Below the pieces are notes generated by a model, which was not told where the DNA came from, searched no databases, and worked only from the letters and a program-made list of their open reading frames with translations. A DNA stretch of 64,000 bases from Paraburkholderia sp. PREW-6R (GTDB lineage: Bacteria > Pseudomonadota > Gammaproteobacteria > Burkholderiales > Burkholderiaceae). The DNA lies in NCBI RefSeq assembly GCF_039621805.1, contig NZ_CP155073.1, positions 2,728,001 to 2,792,000 of the forward strand, in the 5' to 3' direction. Shown here piece after piece: positions 39,131 through 49,535 of this stretch. The translations under genes and the position numbers were made by a program. Position 1 is the stretch's first letter; every line of letters begins with the position of its first letter.

Positions 39131-39577
39131 ATGCCACGTTTTGCCCATATCTTCGAAGCCGCCGCCGATACGCTGAACGCCTACTATCAGGCCGTCGCCG
39201 AGGTGAATATCGACAGCTTGATGGGCCTGTGGATCGACGAGGAGTTCGTGAGCTGCATCTGGGCCGACGGCTCCCATCTGCATGGCCTCGACAGCATCCG
39301 CACCGGTCTGCAGATCCAGCTCGAAGCCGCGCCCATCTCGATCGAACCGCTCGACATCCGCGTCTACGACAGTCTCGGCACCGTCGTGTACGCGATTGCG
39401 GAAGCGCATCGTCCGGCCGATCCGAAAGCGCTGCCTGCCATGGTCTTCACCACCTACGTGATGGTTCACGAGCGCGGCGAGTGGCGCATCGCGCACATTC
39501 ACGCGAGCCCGATGCCCAATGAAACGGCCAGCCAGTTCGCCACGAAAATGCGTCACGGCCAGGGGTCGCTGCACTGA
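39131..39577 (+). CDS. NTF2-like (SnoaL-type) protein
   Basis: 148-residue protein with the cone-like alpha+beta fold pattern of the NTF2/SnoaL superfamily (WIDEEFVSCIWADGSHLHG; GEWRIAHIHASPMP). Such proteins are small-molecule-binding or protective; no catalytic residues can be assigned. It begins a three-gene plus-strand run with the YheT-type hydrolase. No signal peptide. Confidence 0.8.
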   Translation: MPRFAHIFEAAADTLNAYYQAVAEVNIDSLMGLWIDEEFVSCIWADGSHLHGLDSIRTGLQIQLEAAPISIEPLDIRVYDSLGTVVYAIAEAHRPADPKALPAMVFTTYVMVHERGEWRIAHIHASPMPNETASQFATKMRHGQGSLH

Positions 39578-39616
39578 CACGCTGCCGGGCTTTTTTCTTT
39601 TCGCTACGCTAGAGGC

Positions 39617-40732
39617 ATGAGCACGCCCCGCAGCAAGTCCCCGTCAGGGACTACGCCCAACCCGTCTCATTCGCCCAGTACGGTCCGTGAGGCTGTCGAG
39701 GTCGCCGTCGAGGCGACGGTCGATCTGCTTTATCGTGCGCCGCTATGGCTGCCGAACCGGCACGTGCAGACCATCGTGCCGTCGCTGTTCGCGCGTCGTC
39801 CGTCGGTGTCGTTCCGTCGCGAGCGCTGGGATACGCCGGATGGCGATTTCATCGATCTCGACTGGGTCGTGCACGACGGGCTCGCATCGGCAAAAGGCAT
39901 CGCAGCGCCGCCTCACGTTCCATCCGACACCGCTCCCCTCTTCGTTCTGTTTCACGGCCTGGAAGGCAGTTCGGCGTCGCACTATGCGCGCTCGCTCATG
40001 GCCGCCGCGCGCGAATACGGCTGGCACGGCGTCGTGCCGCATTTTCGCAGTTGCAGCGGCCCGCTGAACCGGCTGCCGCGCTTCTATCATCTCGCCGACA
40101 GCAACGAGGTCGATTGGGTGCTGCGGCGTTTGCGCGCCGCGCATCGCGGGCCGATTGTGGCGGCGGGCGTGTCGCTCGGCGGCAACGTGTTGCTGCGCTG
40201 GCTCGGCGAGCAGCGCGAAGGCGCGACGTCGGTCATCTCGGCTGCCGCCGCGATCTCTACGCCGATCGACGTGCACGCGGGTGGACGCGCGTTGTCGCAG
40301 GGCTTCGGGATGGTCTACACGCGTAGCTTCCTGAAAACGCTCAAGCAGAAAGCCGAACAGAAGCTGCTGCAATTTCCCGGCCTCTTCGACCGCAATGCGA
40401 TGCTCGCGAGCCGCACCATGTACGATTTCGACAACGTGGTGACCGCTCCGCTGCACGGCTTTCGCAATACCGACGAGTACTGGAGCATTGCCACCACGCG
40501 TCCGTTGCTGCCGCACATCGAACTGCCCACGCTCGTCCTGAATGCACGCAACGACCCGTTCCTGCCGGCCGAGGCATTGCCGGCGCGCCACGAAGTCTCG
40601 GCGGCGGTGGAGCTGGACCAACCCCGGCACGGCGGCCACGCCGGTTTCATGACTGGGCCGTTTCCCGGCCGCATCGACTGGTTGTCGCGGCGCGTGTTCG
40701 GCTACCTGGAGCGACACGTCGATCATGGATGA
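39617..40732 (+). CDS. YheT-family alpha/beta hydrolase
   Basis: 371-residue hydrolase of the YheT/EMB8 group. The nucleophile elbow is GVSLGG (Ser about 186), LFHGLEGSS provides the oxyanion region and the C-terminal RHGGHAGF holds the catalytic His. Homologues act on acyl or acetyl esters, but the natural substrate of YheT is unknown. The stop overlaps the next gene by eight bases. Confidence 0.9.
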   Translation: MSTPRSKSPSGTTPNPSHSPSTVREAVEVAVEATVDLLYRAPLWLPNRHVQTIVPSLFARRPSVSFRRERWDTPDGDFIDLDWVVHDGLASAKGIAAPPHVPSDTAPLFVLFHGLEGSSASHYARSLMAAAREYGWHGVVPHFRSCSGPLNRLPRFYHLADSNEVDWVLRRLRAAHRGPIVAAGVSLGGNVLLRWLGEQREGATSVISAAAAISTPIDVHAGGRALSQGFGMVYTRSFLKTLKQKAEQKLLQFPGLFDRNAMLASRTMYDFDNVVTAPLHGFRNTDEYWSIATTRPLLPHIELPTLVLNARNDPFLPAEALPARHEVSAAVELDQPRHGGHAGFMTGPFPGRIDWLSRRVFGYLERHVDHG

Positions 40733-41303
40733 CATCGTCAAGCAGGCTCTGGCCAAATGGCCGAACGTCCCGAGTTGCACCGGCTGGCTGCTGCTGGATC
40801 GGCGCGGGAACTGGCGTATGCGCGACGAGGCCGCCCAAACGAGCGGCTCGCCGGGTACGGCGATCCGGCACGACGCGCTGCTCGGTTTCATCAACCGCAA
40901 CTATGCCGTCGACGAGCGCGGCCAGTGGTATTTTCAGAATGGCCCGCAGCAGGTGTACGTGGAACTGGGATACACGCCGTGGGTGGTGCGGCTGTCGGCG
41001 CAAACCGACGGCGTGCTGACGCTGAAAGACCAGGCGGGCCATGCGTTCGAACCGGCCGCCGTGCTGGTGGATGACGCCGGCGGCATCCTGTTCGTCGACC
41101 GTTCGAACCCGGCTCGGGTCGCCGTTCTGCACGACCACGATCTGGAAGTGTTCTCCGATCACGCAACGCTCGCCGACGATTCGCTTGGCGGCGAGTTCCG
41201 CTGGAACGACCACACTGTGTTACCGCTGGAACCGGTGAAGCGCAGCGACGTTGCCGCGCGGTTCGGTTTTATCGCGAGCCCCGCCGCGGCGCAGCGCGCC
41301 TGA
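40725..41303 (+). CDS. Conserved protein of unknown function, coupled to the YheT-type hydrolase
   Basis: 192 residues, no signal peptide or membrane segment, mostly beta-strand pattern with several Trp (CTGWLLLDRRGNWRM; ELGYTPWVVRL). The start overlaps the hydrolase stop by eight bases, so they are co-translated. I recognise it as a conserved Burkholderiales gene by position but cannot assign a function. Confidence 0.78.
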   Translation: MDDIVKQALAKWPNVPSCTGWLLLDRRGNWRMRDEAAQTSGSPGTAIRHDALLGFINRNYAVDERGQWYFQNGPQQVYVELGYTPWVVRLSAQTDGVLTLKDQAGHAFEPAAVLVDDAGGILFVDRSNPARVAVLHDHDLEVFSDHATLADDSLGGEFRWNDHTVLPLEPVKRSDVAARFGFIASPAAAQRA

Positions 41304-41333
41304 TCGGCGGCGTTGCTGCAGCGGCGCGCCCGC

Positions 41334-43091
41334 TCAACTCTTCTCGTCGAGCCGCTCTTCCTTGTAGCGGCTTTCCATCTCATGCAGCCGTGCGTCGACG
41401 GTCGCCAGATCGTAGTAGCCGATCGTCTTCATGTCGCGCGCGTCTTTCAATTGCCGGATCGCCGACGGCCACGCCCCGTCCAGCGCGAACTTCTCCGCCA
41501 TTGCGCGGTGCTGCGTGAACGCATCGCCGCTGCCCGCGCTTGCCTGCGCGAGATACAGCCACCACGCGGGCTGATCGGGCTGCGCACGCGTTTCCCTGAG
41601 CGCGAGCGCCTGGGCTTCCGTGAAGCGCTTGAGCGTGAGCAACGTGCGAATATGCATGTCGATCGCGGCATTCGACCGCGGCCAGCGCTGCTGCGCGAAG
41701 TCGGCCAGACGCGCCGCGTCGTCGTCATGACCGGCGCGTCGCGCGATGTCGGCGGCGAGCACGTCGAGACTCGGCGAGCTGCGCTCGGGCTCGCCTTCGT
41801 TCTGCTCGCCACTTGCGAACGCCGCGCGCGATGCGGCCAGCGACGCCGCCGCGTCGTCGTAACGTTCGAGCAGCATCTGGCCGTACGCGATCCCATACCA
41901 GTTCGCGGCGATGTTCACCGCCGTGCGGTCCTCGATCTCGGAACGCAGACGCGACACCTCGTCCGCAAATTCACTGCGCGACTGTTCCTGCAGCAGCCGC
42001 GCCCGCGCCCGCACGAACCCGTATTCGGGCGCCTGGTGCGGCTGACGATAGGGCGCGCGGCGCGCGCGGTCCTCCATGTCGGCGATCCGCTCGCCCGTCA
42101 GCGGATGGGTGCGCGCGTAGGCCGGGATGCCCGTGTCGCTCATCGCCGCGCGGTCGAGCCGTCCGAAGAAGGTCGTCATCGCGTACGGATCGTAGCCCGC
42201 GCCGGCCAGCAGCAGAAAGCCGACGCGATCCGCTTCGTGTTCGGCGGAGCGGGAGAAGCGCAACTGGTTATCCACCGCGTACGCCTGGCCGCCGAGCGCG
42301 ATCGCACTCCCCAGATCTCCGCTGTGTGCGAGCACGCCCGCGAGAATGCCGAACAGCAAACCGGCAAGCGCCGCATAGGTGCTGCGCTCGCCGGTCGTGA
42401 TCATCCGCGAGATGTGCCGCTGCAGCACATGACCCATTTCGTGGCCAAGCACCGACGCGAGTTCCGATTCGGTCTCGGTGGCCACGATCAACCCGGTATT
42501 CACGCCGATGAAACCGCCCGGCAGCGAAAACGCGTTGATTTGCGGATCGCGGACCGCGAACAGATCGAAGTCAGGCCGATAGCCGCCGATGTAGAGCGCA
42601 TTCGCCGCCGCGGCGAGCTTCGCGGCGACCGAATTCAGATAGTCGCACACGAGCCAGTCGTCGAGATAGTCGGGGTCGCGGCGCAACTCGCGCATCACGC
42701 GCTCGCCGAGTTTGCGCTCGGCTTGCGGCGTCAGCGATGCCGAGCCGCCATTGCCGAGGTCGGGCAGTTGCTGCGCGGCGATCGGCGCGCGCCAGCCGGC
42801 ACTGGCGCTTGCGCCCGCATTGCCGGAGAAGCGGCTCTGCGCGCCGCCGTATACGCCGAACACGCCTTGCGCGATGTCGGGCGGCACGACGGGGTCGGCG
42901 AAAGATTCGACAGGACCGCTCACCAGCGGCGGTTCCACGGCTGGCGCGTTGAACCCCAATGTTCGGGGCAGTGCCAGGTTCCGCGTCGGATCCGGCGTTG
43001 ACTTCGGCGTTGGAAGCGCTTGCGCGAACGCGCCCGGCGGCGCCGCCAGCGCGACTGACAACAACGCAGCAAGGAACCGTTTCGGACGCAT
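41334..43091 (-). CDS. Periplasmic M48 metalloprotease with TPR domain (BepA/YfgC-like)
   Basis: 585 residues. A signal peptide (LAALLSVALAAPPGAFAQ) leads into an M48 peptidase whose zinc site is HEMGH (His 217, Glu 218, His 221), with the third ligand in the SAEHEADRVGF block. The C-terminal half is a TPR-rich region. BepA assists and degrades outer-membrane proteins such as LptD on the BAM complex. The start is the ATG before the signal peptide; 21 additional upstream residues are not supported. It is divergent from moaC. Confidence 0.92.
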   Translation of the reverse strand: MRPKRFLAALLSVALAAPPGAFAQALPTPKSTPDPTRNLALPRTLGFNAPAVEPPLVSGPVESFADPVVPPDIAQGVFGVYGGAQSRFSGNAGASASAGWRAPIAAQQLPDLGNGGSASLTPQAERKLGERVMRELRRDPDYLDDWLVCDYLNSVAAKLAAAANALYIGGYRPDFDLFAVRDPQINAFSLPGGFIGVNTGLIVATETESELASVLGHEMGHVLQRHISRMITTGERSTYAALAGLLFGILAGVLAHSGDLGSAIALGGQAYAVDNQLRFSRSAEHEADRVGFLLLAGAGYDPYAMTTFFGRLDRAAMSDTGIPAYARTHPLTGERIADMEDRARRAPYRQPHQAPEYGFVRARARLLQEQSRSEFADEVSRLRSEIEDRTAVNIAANWYGIAYGQMLLERYDDAAASLAASRAAFASGEQNEGEPERSSPSLDVLAADIARRAGHDDDAARLADFAQQRWPRSNAAIDMHIRTLLTLKRFTEAQALALRETRAQPDQPAWWLYLAQASAGSGDAFTQHRAMAEKFALDGAWPSAIRQLKDARDMKTIGYYDLATVDARLHEMESRYKEERLDEKS

Positions 43092-43263
43092 TGCGAGGTC
43101 GGGGTGACGAAGTCGAAAAGCGACGCCCGCCACTCGGACTAAGATAGCGGGCATAGGACGGATTGTAATCAGTCCCCGCGGCGTGTCGGTGGCTTTGCCG
43201 TTATCAGCGGCGGTCCGGCGCGGCTGCGCTGCTATGATAGGCGCCCTCTAAAGGAGCCCAACC

Positions 43264-43740
43264 ATGCCTGAACTCACCCATTTCGACGCTGCCGGCCATG
43301 CACATATGGTGGACGTCGGCGGCAAGGAAGAGACTCGGCGCATTGCGATTGCGCGCGGTTCGATCCGCATGCTGCCCGAGACGTTCGCGCTGATTCGCGA
43401 CGGCAACGCCAAAAAAGGCGACGTGATCGGCGTTGCACGAATCGCCGCAATTCAAGGTTCGAAGCGCACTGCCGATCTCATTCCGCTATGCCATCCGCTG
43501 GCGCTTACGCGCGTCAAGGTGGATTTCGAACTCGACGAGACGTTGCCCGGCGTGCACTGCACGGTCCAGGTCGAAACGCTCGGCCGCACGGGGGTGGAGA
43601 TGGAGGCGCTGACCGCCGTTCAGGTTGGCCTGCTGACGGTGTACGACATGTGCAAGGCGGTGGATCGCGGGATGACGATCACCGATGTGCGCGTGCTGGA
43701 GAAGCACGGCGGGAAGTCGGGGGATTGGGTCGCGGAGTGA
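43264..43740 (+). CDS. moaC: Cyclic pyranopterin monophosphate synthase
   Basis: 158-residue MoaC, making cyclic pyranopterin monophosphate from the MoaA product in molybdenum cofactor synthesis. The [20 protein letters not shown] and [20 protein letters not shown] blocks include the catalytic Lys/Asp region (DMCKAVD). AAGGAG lies upstream of the ATG. It is alone; no other moa genes are adjacent. Confidence 0.97.
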   Translation: MPELTHFDAAGHAHMVDVGGKEETRRIAIARGSIRMLPETFALIRDGNAKKGDVIGVARIAAIQGSKRTADLIPLCHPLALTRVKVDFELDETLPGVHCTVQVETLGRTGVEMEALTAVQVGLLTVYDMCKAVDRGMTITDVRVLEKHGGKSGDWVAE

Positions 43741-43797
43741 CAACGACGTTGCGCGTCATCACTCTCCCCCGCGAGCGCCTGAAAAACACTGCTCGAC

Positions 43798-45582
43798 TCA
43801 ATCGTTGTCGCTGTCGTCATCCTCGTTGACGTCGCCCGGCGGCATGCCATAGCGCTTGACGAGTTCGGCCTTGAAGCCGGCGAGTGTCTTCTGCTCGTCG
43901 CACAACTCGTAGACGTAGCTCAGTTGCGACGGCCAGTCATGCAGTTCCTCGGCAAAAATCTTCAGGCGCTCCACGGTGTCGAACGCGCCAGCCGTGTCGC
44001 CACTCAATGCCTGCAGCACCGCATACCGGCGCAACACCGTTTCGCCCGGCAATAGCGCCATCGCTTGCCGATGCATTGCGAGCTTGTGCTGCAGGTCCGT
44101 CGAGTTCATCGGCAGCAGCGTCGCCATACCGTATTCGCCCCACGCCCGGAACAGGAACGACGGCTCGGCGCGGTACTGCTCGGCAGGACGCGAGCCGTAA
44201 TACAACACCTCGGCGCGCGCGTAATCCCGATACACCGGATACAACGCGGCCAGACCACCGAACACCACGACTGCGAACACCCCGAAGGACAACCGCTCGG
44301 GCACGACGCGCAGCGACCGTGTTTCAAGCAGGCCAAACACGAACATCGCGGGCAGAAGGAAAAACATGTACTGCTGCGGATATTCGACGAGCGCGTGCAT
44401 CGTCAGCACGCCAATCAATGCGACGCCAAATATGCGTGCAGCCGTATGCGGTGCGCGCACCACTCGCACGAGCCACGCGACGAGGCCCGTTAGCACGATA
44501 GCGAGCCCGATCAGGCCGGTCTTTGCCAGCAGATCGATAAAGATGTCGTGCGAATTGTTGGCGATTTCCACGCCGCCGAGCGTCTTTGCGAACTCGTACT
44601 GATAGCTCGGAAATTCGCCCCAACCCACACCCAGAAGCGGGTGTGTTCTGAACATGGTCCAGCCGTATTTCCACAGTGCAAGGCGCGGCGCAATCTGACC
44701 GGCGTCCTTGAAACGCTCGGCGGCGGACTGCCCGAGTTCGAGGTGGTAGTGCACATTGGCCCAGCGGATCAGCGCATTGACCACGACGAACAGCACCGCC
44801 AACGCAATCGGAATGATCCATTCGCGGTTGCCACGGCGCGGCCCGCCTTGCTCGCGAGTTTGCGCGAATGCCATCCAGAATCCGGCCACGACGATTACGC
44901 CCATCTGCAGCCAGGGCCCGCGTGAGACTGTCAATGCGAGACCCACCGCAAAAATCGTCGACACCAGCAGCCAGACAATCATGGCCAGACGTCGTGTCTG
45001 CACAAGAAAAAGCGCGCCAGCCATGGCAAAGGCGATATACGTGGCGAGGTGATTTGCCTGCGCCATGTTGCCGAACGGCCGGCGCTCGATCGTCACGTTA
45101 TAGGCGACGACGAACGGCGACACGCGCGCCTCCAGGTGGAACAACTGGATCACCTGACAGAACACCGCAAAAAGACCACCGACCACGAGCGCGCCCGCTG
45201 CCCAGCGCAGCGCGCTTTCGCTGAGTTTCACCTGTGTGAAACCGTAGCCTGCGTGCGTCGCCATCAGCGCCGCCAGCAGGAAGCCCCCGCCGAGCCAGTT
45301 CATCGACGGTTGCGACACCGGCAAAACCACGGACTGTGCCACCAGCAAAAGCCCGAACAGCAACGGCACCAGCGCAACGACCGGCGACGCGAACGCCACA
45401 CGCGGCCGCGCGCTCGCCACCAGCAGTACGACGCCTGCGCCGGTCAGCAGATATAACGCAAGCGCCGTGAATTCGGCGTAGAAGGTGGGAATCGGATACG
45501 TGTGGTTGACGACTGCGTACGGCAGCACCAACGCGAGAGACAGCAAAATCAGAGACAGGTAGCGTGCAAATGGGGTGGGCAT
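43798..45582 (-). CDS. pglL: PglL-like O-oligosaccharyltransferase (Wzy_C family)
   Basis: 594-residue inner-membrane protein with about 11-12 helices and a periplasmic loop holding THPLLGVGWGEFP and NNSHDIFIDLLAKTGL, the core of the Wzy/WaaL/PglL superfamily; the C-terminal portion has a large soluble domain as in PglL enzymes. PglL transfers lipid-linked glycans onto Ser/Thr of pilins and other exported proteins. It lies directly downstream of a pilin-like gene on the same strand, the arrangement known for O-glycosylation in Burkholderia. A WaaL O-antigen ligase is the alternative. Confidence 0.85.
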   Translation of the reverse strand: MPTPFARYLSLILLSLALVLPYAVVNHTYPIPTFYAEFTALALYLLTGAGVVLLVASARPRVAFASPVVALVPLLFGLLLVAQSVVLPVSQPSMNWLGGGFLLAALMATHAGYGFTQVKLSESALRWAAGALVVGGLFAVFCQVIQLFHLEARVSPFVVAYNVTIERRPFGNMAQANHLATYIAFAMAGALFLVQTRRLAMIVWLLVSTIFAVGLALTVSRGPWLQMGVIVVAGFWMAFAQTREQGGPRRGNREWIIPIALAVLFVVVNALIRWANVHYHLELGQSAAERFKDAGQIAPRLALWKYGWTMFRTHPLLGVGWGEFPSYQYEFAKTLGGVEIANNSHDIFIDLLAKTGLIGLAIVLTGLVAWLVRVVRAPHTAARIFGVALIGVLTMHALVEYPQQYMFFLLPAMFVFGLLETRSLRVVPERLSFGVFAVVVFGGLAALYPVYRDYARAEVLYYGSRPAEQYRAEPSFLFRAWGEYGMATLLPMNSTDLQHKLAMHRQAMALLPGETVLRRYAVLQALSGDTAGAFDTVERLKIFAEELHDWPSQLSYVYELCDEQKTLAGFKAELVKRYGMPPGDVNEDDDSDND

Positions 45583-45724
45583 CGAATAACCGGTAGGCGT
45601 CAGCAACCGGCGCACTATACAAAAAAATCCTCGCGCTGTGCGCCGGCCTCGCTGAAACATCCCAAAAATCAGGCTTTTACGACGAGCGGGCTTTCGCGGC
45701 CCGCTTCGCCGCCTACCTGTCCGA

Positions 45725-46366
45725 TCAGGAACGGCATTCAGGCGGTGCAAGATTCGACGGCAACGTCGGCGCTTCGGCCGGCGTCGGCCCCGCTCCCGGC
45801 GCCGGCAATGACGATGCCGTCTTGCCGCCCGCGAAACACTCCCAGTTCAGCGCGCCCGCCTGCACGGCACCTTTGGTCAACGCGACGCGCGCAGTCGGTG
45901 CGTCGACGTTATCGGGCACGGACGGCACGAGCGTCAGCGTGTTCGAGCCGGCTGGCGCAACGCGCGTCGTGAACGCGACGGTGATTTGCCCGGTGTCGTC
46001 GTCGACATGAATCGATTCGACGTTGCGCGTGGCGGGCGGCGATGCATAGCCGCCGCTGAAAGCGTTGCCGCTCGCGGCATTTTCAGACACAGCGAGGCGC
46101 GCGGACGCGGCAAGCGACAGTCCTTCGCCGACGCGGCTGCGCGCCAGATAGTCCTGATAGGCCGGGATCGCGTAGGCGGCGATCACGCCGACAATCGCGA
46201 GCACGATCATCAGTTCGATCAGCGTGAAGCCGACGCCAACGCGGCGGCACACGCGCGCGAGACGTTGCGGCCAGCGCACCCGGCGCGCGAGCCGCTGCAC
46301 GGATAGCATGGCTGACGCGGATCGCGAGGACTGTGAATAAGGGGAATATGGCAAGGTAACGGTCAT
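45725..46366 (-). CDS. Type IV pilin-like protein with a long leader
   Basis: 213 residues. The prepilin peptidase site and hydrophobic helix are perfect (G46 followed by [19 protein letters not shown]; mature Glu5 present), and a C-terminal globular domain of about 130 residues has two Cys (residues about 186 and 211) and a Pro/Ala-rich end. The leader from the ATG with AGGAG is 46 residues, far longer than the usual 6-12; a GTG eight codons before the cleavage site would give a normal leader but lacks a ribosome site. Next to the PglL-like gene, so a glycosylated pilin is likely. Confidence 0.85.
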   Translation of the reverse strand: MTVTLPYSPYSQSSRSASAMLSVQRLARRVRWPQRLARVCRRVGVGFTLIELMIVLAIVGVIAAYAIPAYQDYLARSRVGEGLSLAASARLAVSENAASGNAFSGGYASPPATRNVESIHVDDDTGQITVAFTTRVAPAGSNTLTLVPSVPDNVDAPTARVALTKGAVQAGALNWECFAGGKTASSLPAPGAGPTPAEAPTLPSNLAPPECRS

Positions 46367-46384
46367 CGGCAGGCTCCTGAAACG

Positions 46385-46419
46385 AAAAACGCCTGCTCCA
46401 CGGATCGGGAACAGGCGTT
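46385..46419 (-). terminator. Intrinsic terminator of terC
   Basis: On the minus strand AACGCCTGTTC pairs with GAGCAGGCGTT and is followed by TTTCGTTTC. It lies between the TerC gene and the pilin ribosome site. Confidence 0.75.
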
Positions 46420-46521
46420 CAATCGTAATCAGCGAGACAGCTTCCACACAGTCGGCCAGATGGCTAACGACACGGCTCGCTAGTCTGTGAGACCAGCGCG
46501 CGGCATATGCCAGCGCGCGGG

Positions 46522-47226
46522 CTATGCTTGCGCGCGACTTGCGTTGCGGCGCTTGAGCAGGTAGCCGAGGATCACGACAAACAGCGCGCCCGCGATGCTC
46601 ATGCCGTACTCGGCGACAGGCGTGTCCAGAATCGGCCAGCGGTCGCCGGCGGGGTCGTTGATGATCAGGCCGCCGGCGATCCAGCCGAGCAACGCGGCAC
46701 CGAGCACGATGACGACCGGAAAACGATCGAGCAGTTTCAGTACGAGCTGACTGCCCCAGACGATCAACGGGATGCTCACCAGCAGCCCGAAAACCACCAG
46801 CGCGATGCGATGGCCTGGATCGGCCGCCTCGGCCGCGCCCGCGATGGCGATCACGTTGTCGAGGCTCATTACCGCGTCGGCGACGATGATGGTTTTGATC
46901 GCCGACATCAGCTTGTCAGCCGGTTTGACGTTCTCGTGCGCGTCATGCGCGGGCGCCATGAGCCGCACGCCGATCCACAGCAGCAACAGACCGCCCGCGA
47001 ACTTGAGCAACGGCACGTCGAGCAACACGACGGCAAACGCAATCAGTGCGACGCGCAGCAGGATTGCGCCTGCCGTGCCCCACAGCACGCCCCTGGTTCG
47101 CTGCGACGGCGGCAGATTGCGGCACGCCAGCGCAATCACGACGGCGTTATCGCCACCCAGCAGAATGTCGATGACGATGATCTGAAACACCGCGCCCCAA
47201 TGGAGCGTCGCAAAGAAGTCGAGCAT
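46522..47226 (-). CDS. TerC-family integral membrane protein
   Basis: 234 residues, about seven helices, with the two family motifs [10 protein letters not shown] and MSLDNVIAI. TerC proteins are linked to tellurite resistance and to Mn2+/metal export during protein metalation. The start at [11 protein letters not shown] matches the family; nine extra residues with a GTG are open upstream. It follows sucD on the same strand but is cut off by a strong terminator. No yybP-ykoY manganese riboswitch is recognisable in the short leader. Confidence 0.9.
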   Translation of the reverse strand: MLDFFATLHWGAVFQIIVIDILLGGDNAVVIALACRNLPPSQRTRGVLWGTAGAILLRVALIAFAVVLLDVPLLKFAGGLLLLWIGVRLMAPAHDAHENVKPADKLMSAIKTIIVADAVMSLDNVIAIAGAAEAADPGHRIALVVFGLLVSIPLIVWGSQLVLKLLDRFPVVIVLGAALLGWIAGGLIINDPAGDRWPILDTPVAEYGMSIAGALFVVILGYLLKRRNASRAQA

Positions 47227-47262
47227 GAGGAGTAAGAAGAAGGAATCCGGCACGCGGCCAAT

Positions 47263-47296
47263 AAAAAAGCGGGAGAGTCTGAACTCCCCCGCTTTT
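47263..47296 (-). terminator. Intrinsic terminator of sucCD
   Basis: AAAAGCGGGAG / CTCCCCCGCTTTT stem with an eight-base loop; on the minus strand it ends in CTTTTTTATT, giving a strong terminator for sucCD upstream of terC. Confidence 0.85.
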
Positions 47297-47368
47297 AGGA
47301 CCGCGTGCTCACGAAAGGATTCCGTAAGCGTACCAAAAATCGCGCCGCTACCGCACGCGAATTTCGAT

Positions 47369-48250
47369 TTACAGCATGGCCTTCAGAAGACGCGCCATTT
47401 CAGACGGGTTCTTCGTCACCTTGATGCCGCACGCGTCCATGATTTCCAGCTTCGCCTCGGCCGTATCCGCACCGCCCGAGATCAGCGCGCCGGCGTGGCC
47501 CATGCGCTTGCCCGGAGGCGCCGTAACACCGGCGATGAAGCCCACCACCGGCTTCTTCATGTTGTCCTTGATCCACTCCGCAGCATTCGCTTCGTCCGGA
47601 CCGCCGATCTCGCCGATCATGATGACGGCGTCCGTTTCCGGATCGTCGTTGAACATCTTCATCACGTCGATGTGCTTCAGACCGTTGATCGGGTCGCCGC
47701 CAATACCGACTGCCGACGACTGGCCGAGACCGATCGCCGTCAACTGGCCGACTGCTTCATACGTCAGCGTGCCCGAACGCGACACGACGCCGATACGGCC
47801 CTTGCGGTGGATGTGACCCGGCATGATGCCGATCTTCAGTTCGTCCGGCGTGATTGTGCCCGGGCAGTTCGGTCCGAGCAGCAGCGTCTTGCGGTTTTCA
47901 GCGCGCATACGAGCCTTCAGCTCGATCATGTCACGGACAGGAATCCCTTCCGTGATACAGATCGCGAGGTCCAGGTCGGCCTCGACGGCTTCCCAGATCG
48001 CAGCAGCAGCGCCCGCTGGCGGAACATAAATGACCGAGACGGTCGCGCCCGTTTCAGCCTTGGCTTCTGCAACGCTGGCGTAGATCGGAATGCCTTCGAA
48101 ATCTTCGCCGGCACGCTTCGGGTTCACGCCTGCAACATACGCTTCGCGGCCGTTTGCATACTCGCGGCAAGCACGCGTGTGGAACTGACCGGTCTTGCCG
48201 GTGATGCCCTGCGTGATGACCTTGGTGTCTTTGTTAATCAGAATCGACAT
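47369..48250 (-). CDS. sucD: Succinyl-CoA synthetase subunit alpha
   Basis: 293-residue alpha subunit of the TCA-cycle enzyme forming succinate and a nucleoside triphosphate from succinyl-CoA. TQGITGKTGQFHT and the phosphorylated His block GHAGALISGGADTAEAK are present. The start MSILINKDTKV is the family start. It follows sucC by 115 bases. Confidence 0.97.
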   Translation of the reverse strand: MSILINKDTKVITQGITGKTGQFHTRACREYANGREAYVAGVNPKRAGEDFEGIPIYASVAEAKAETGATVSVIYVPPAGAAAAIWEAVEADLDLAICITEGIPVRDMIELKARMRAENRKTLLLGPNCPGTITPDELKIGIMPGHIHRKGRIGVVSRSGTLTYEAVGQLTAIGLGQSSAVGIGGDPINGLKHIDVMKMFNDDPETDAVIMIGEIGGPDEANAAEWIKDNMKKPVVGFIAGVTAPPGKRMGHAGALISGGADTAEAKLEIMDACGIKVTKNPSEMARLLKAML

Positions 48251-48365
48251 GTATTGACCTCTGTTCGTTTGGCGTCGCAATCGTTGCGTCGCGGCGGGAT
48301 GTTCTTTGCCCCGCGCCGCCGACGCGCCGCCATTCGTAATCCTGGTGAATGCCGTGGGAGGCGGC

Positions 48366-49535
48366 TTACGCCTTGCCCGCAGCAGCCGCGACGACCTTCT
48401 GAGCCGCTTCTTCCATGCTGTCTGCCGCGATGATCGGCAGGCCGGATTCGGCGAGCATCTTCTTGCCCAGGTCTTCGTTCGTGCCCTTCATGCGGACCAC
48501 GAGCGGCACCTTCAGCGACACGGCCTTCGACGCCGCGATCACGCCTTCCGCGATCACGTCGCAGCGCATGATGCCGCCGAAAATGTTGACCAGAATCGCG
48601 GTCAGGTTCGGGTTCTTCAGCATGATCTTGAACGCTTCCGTGACCTTCTCGGTCGTGGCGCCACCGCCAACGTCCAGGAAGTTCGCCGGTTCGCCGCCGA
48701 ACAGCTTGATGGTGTCCATCGTTGCCATGGCGAGGCCCGCGCCGTTCACGAGGCAGCCGATGTTGCCGTCGAGCGAGATGTACGCGAGGTCGAACTTCGA
48801 CGCTTCGACTTCAGCCGGATCTTCTTCGTCCAGATCACGATACGCGACAATTTCCGGGTGACGGAACAGTGCGTTCGAATCGAAGTTGAACTTGGCGTCG
48901 AGCGCGATCACCTTGCCGTCGCCGGTCAGGATCAGCGGGTTGATTTCGGCCAGCGACGCGTCGGTTTCCCAGAATGCCTTGTACAGACCTTGCAGGATCG
49001 CGCGCGCTTGCGGGATCGATGCGTCGGGCACGCCAATTTTCTTCGCGAGGTCGTCCGCTTCCGCGTCTTTCAGGCCCGTTGCCGGATCGACAGCGACCTT
49101 GTGAATCAGCTCGGGCGTCTTTTCCGCGACTTCTTCGACGTCCATGCCGCCTTCGCTCGACGCCATCACGACGATCTTCTGCGAAACGCGATCGATCACG
49201 AGGCCGACATACAGTTCCTTCTTGATGTCAGCGCCTTCTTCGATCAGCAGACGATTCACCTTCTGGCCTTCCGGACCGGTCTGGTGCGTGACGAGCTGCA
49301 TGCCGAGGATCTGTTCCGAGTACTCGCGAACCTGATCCAGCGACTTGGCGACCTTCACGCCGCCGCCCTTGCCACGGCCACCCGCGTGGATCTGAGCCTT
49401 TACGACCCATACCGGGCCACCGAGCTCTTCCGCGGCCTTGACCGCATCATCCACCGAGAAGACCGGCTTGCCGCGCGGTACCGCGACGCCGAATTTCCGC
49501 AGGATTTCCTTACCCTGGTACTCGTGAATCTTCAT
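48366..49535 (-). CDS. sucC: Succinyl-CoA synthetase subunit beta
   Basis: 389-residue ATP-grasp beta subunit, with [17 protein letters not shown] at the start, [15 protein letters not shown] and [19 protein letters not shown]. The ATG overlaps the stop of the DUF2889 gene by four bases (TCAT on the plus strand), so expression of the upstream gene is coupled to it. Confidence 0.97.
   Translation of the reverse strand: MKIHEYQGKEILRKFGVAVPRGKPVFSVDDAVKAAEELGGPVWVVKAQIHAGGRGKGGGVKVAKSLDQVREYSEQILGMQLVTHQTGPEGQKVNRLLIEEGADIKKELYVGLVIDRVSQKIVVMASSEGGMDVEEVAEKTPELIHKVAVDPATGLKDAEADDLAKKIGVPDASIPQARAILQGLYKAFWETDASLAEINPLILTGDGKVIALDAKFNFDSNALFRHPEIVAYRDLDEEDPAEVEASKFDLAYISLDGNIGCLVNGAGLAMATMDTIKLFGGEPANFLDVGGGATTEKVTEAFKIMLKNPNLTAILVNIFGGIMRCDVIAEGVIAASKAVSLKVPLVVRMKGTNEDLGKKMLAESGLPIIAADSMEEAAQKVVAAAAGKA

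Noticed and set aside
41313..43001. Long plus-strand frame opposite the M48 protease
   Set aside because: Arg/Ala-rich antisense translation only.
43798..45582. O-antigen ligase WaaL
   Set aside because: The superfamily motifs fit both, but the pilin neighbour and large C-terminal domain favour PglL.
47227..47368. yybP-ykoY manganese riboswitch before terC
   Set aside because: The leader is about 40 bases after the sucCD terminator, too short, and shows no matching structure.
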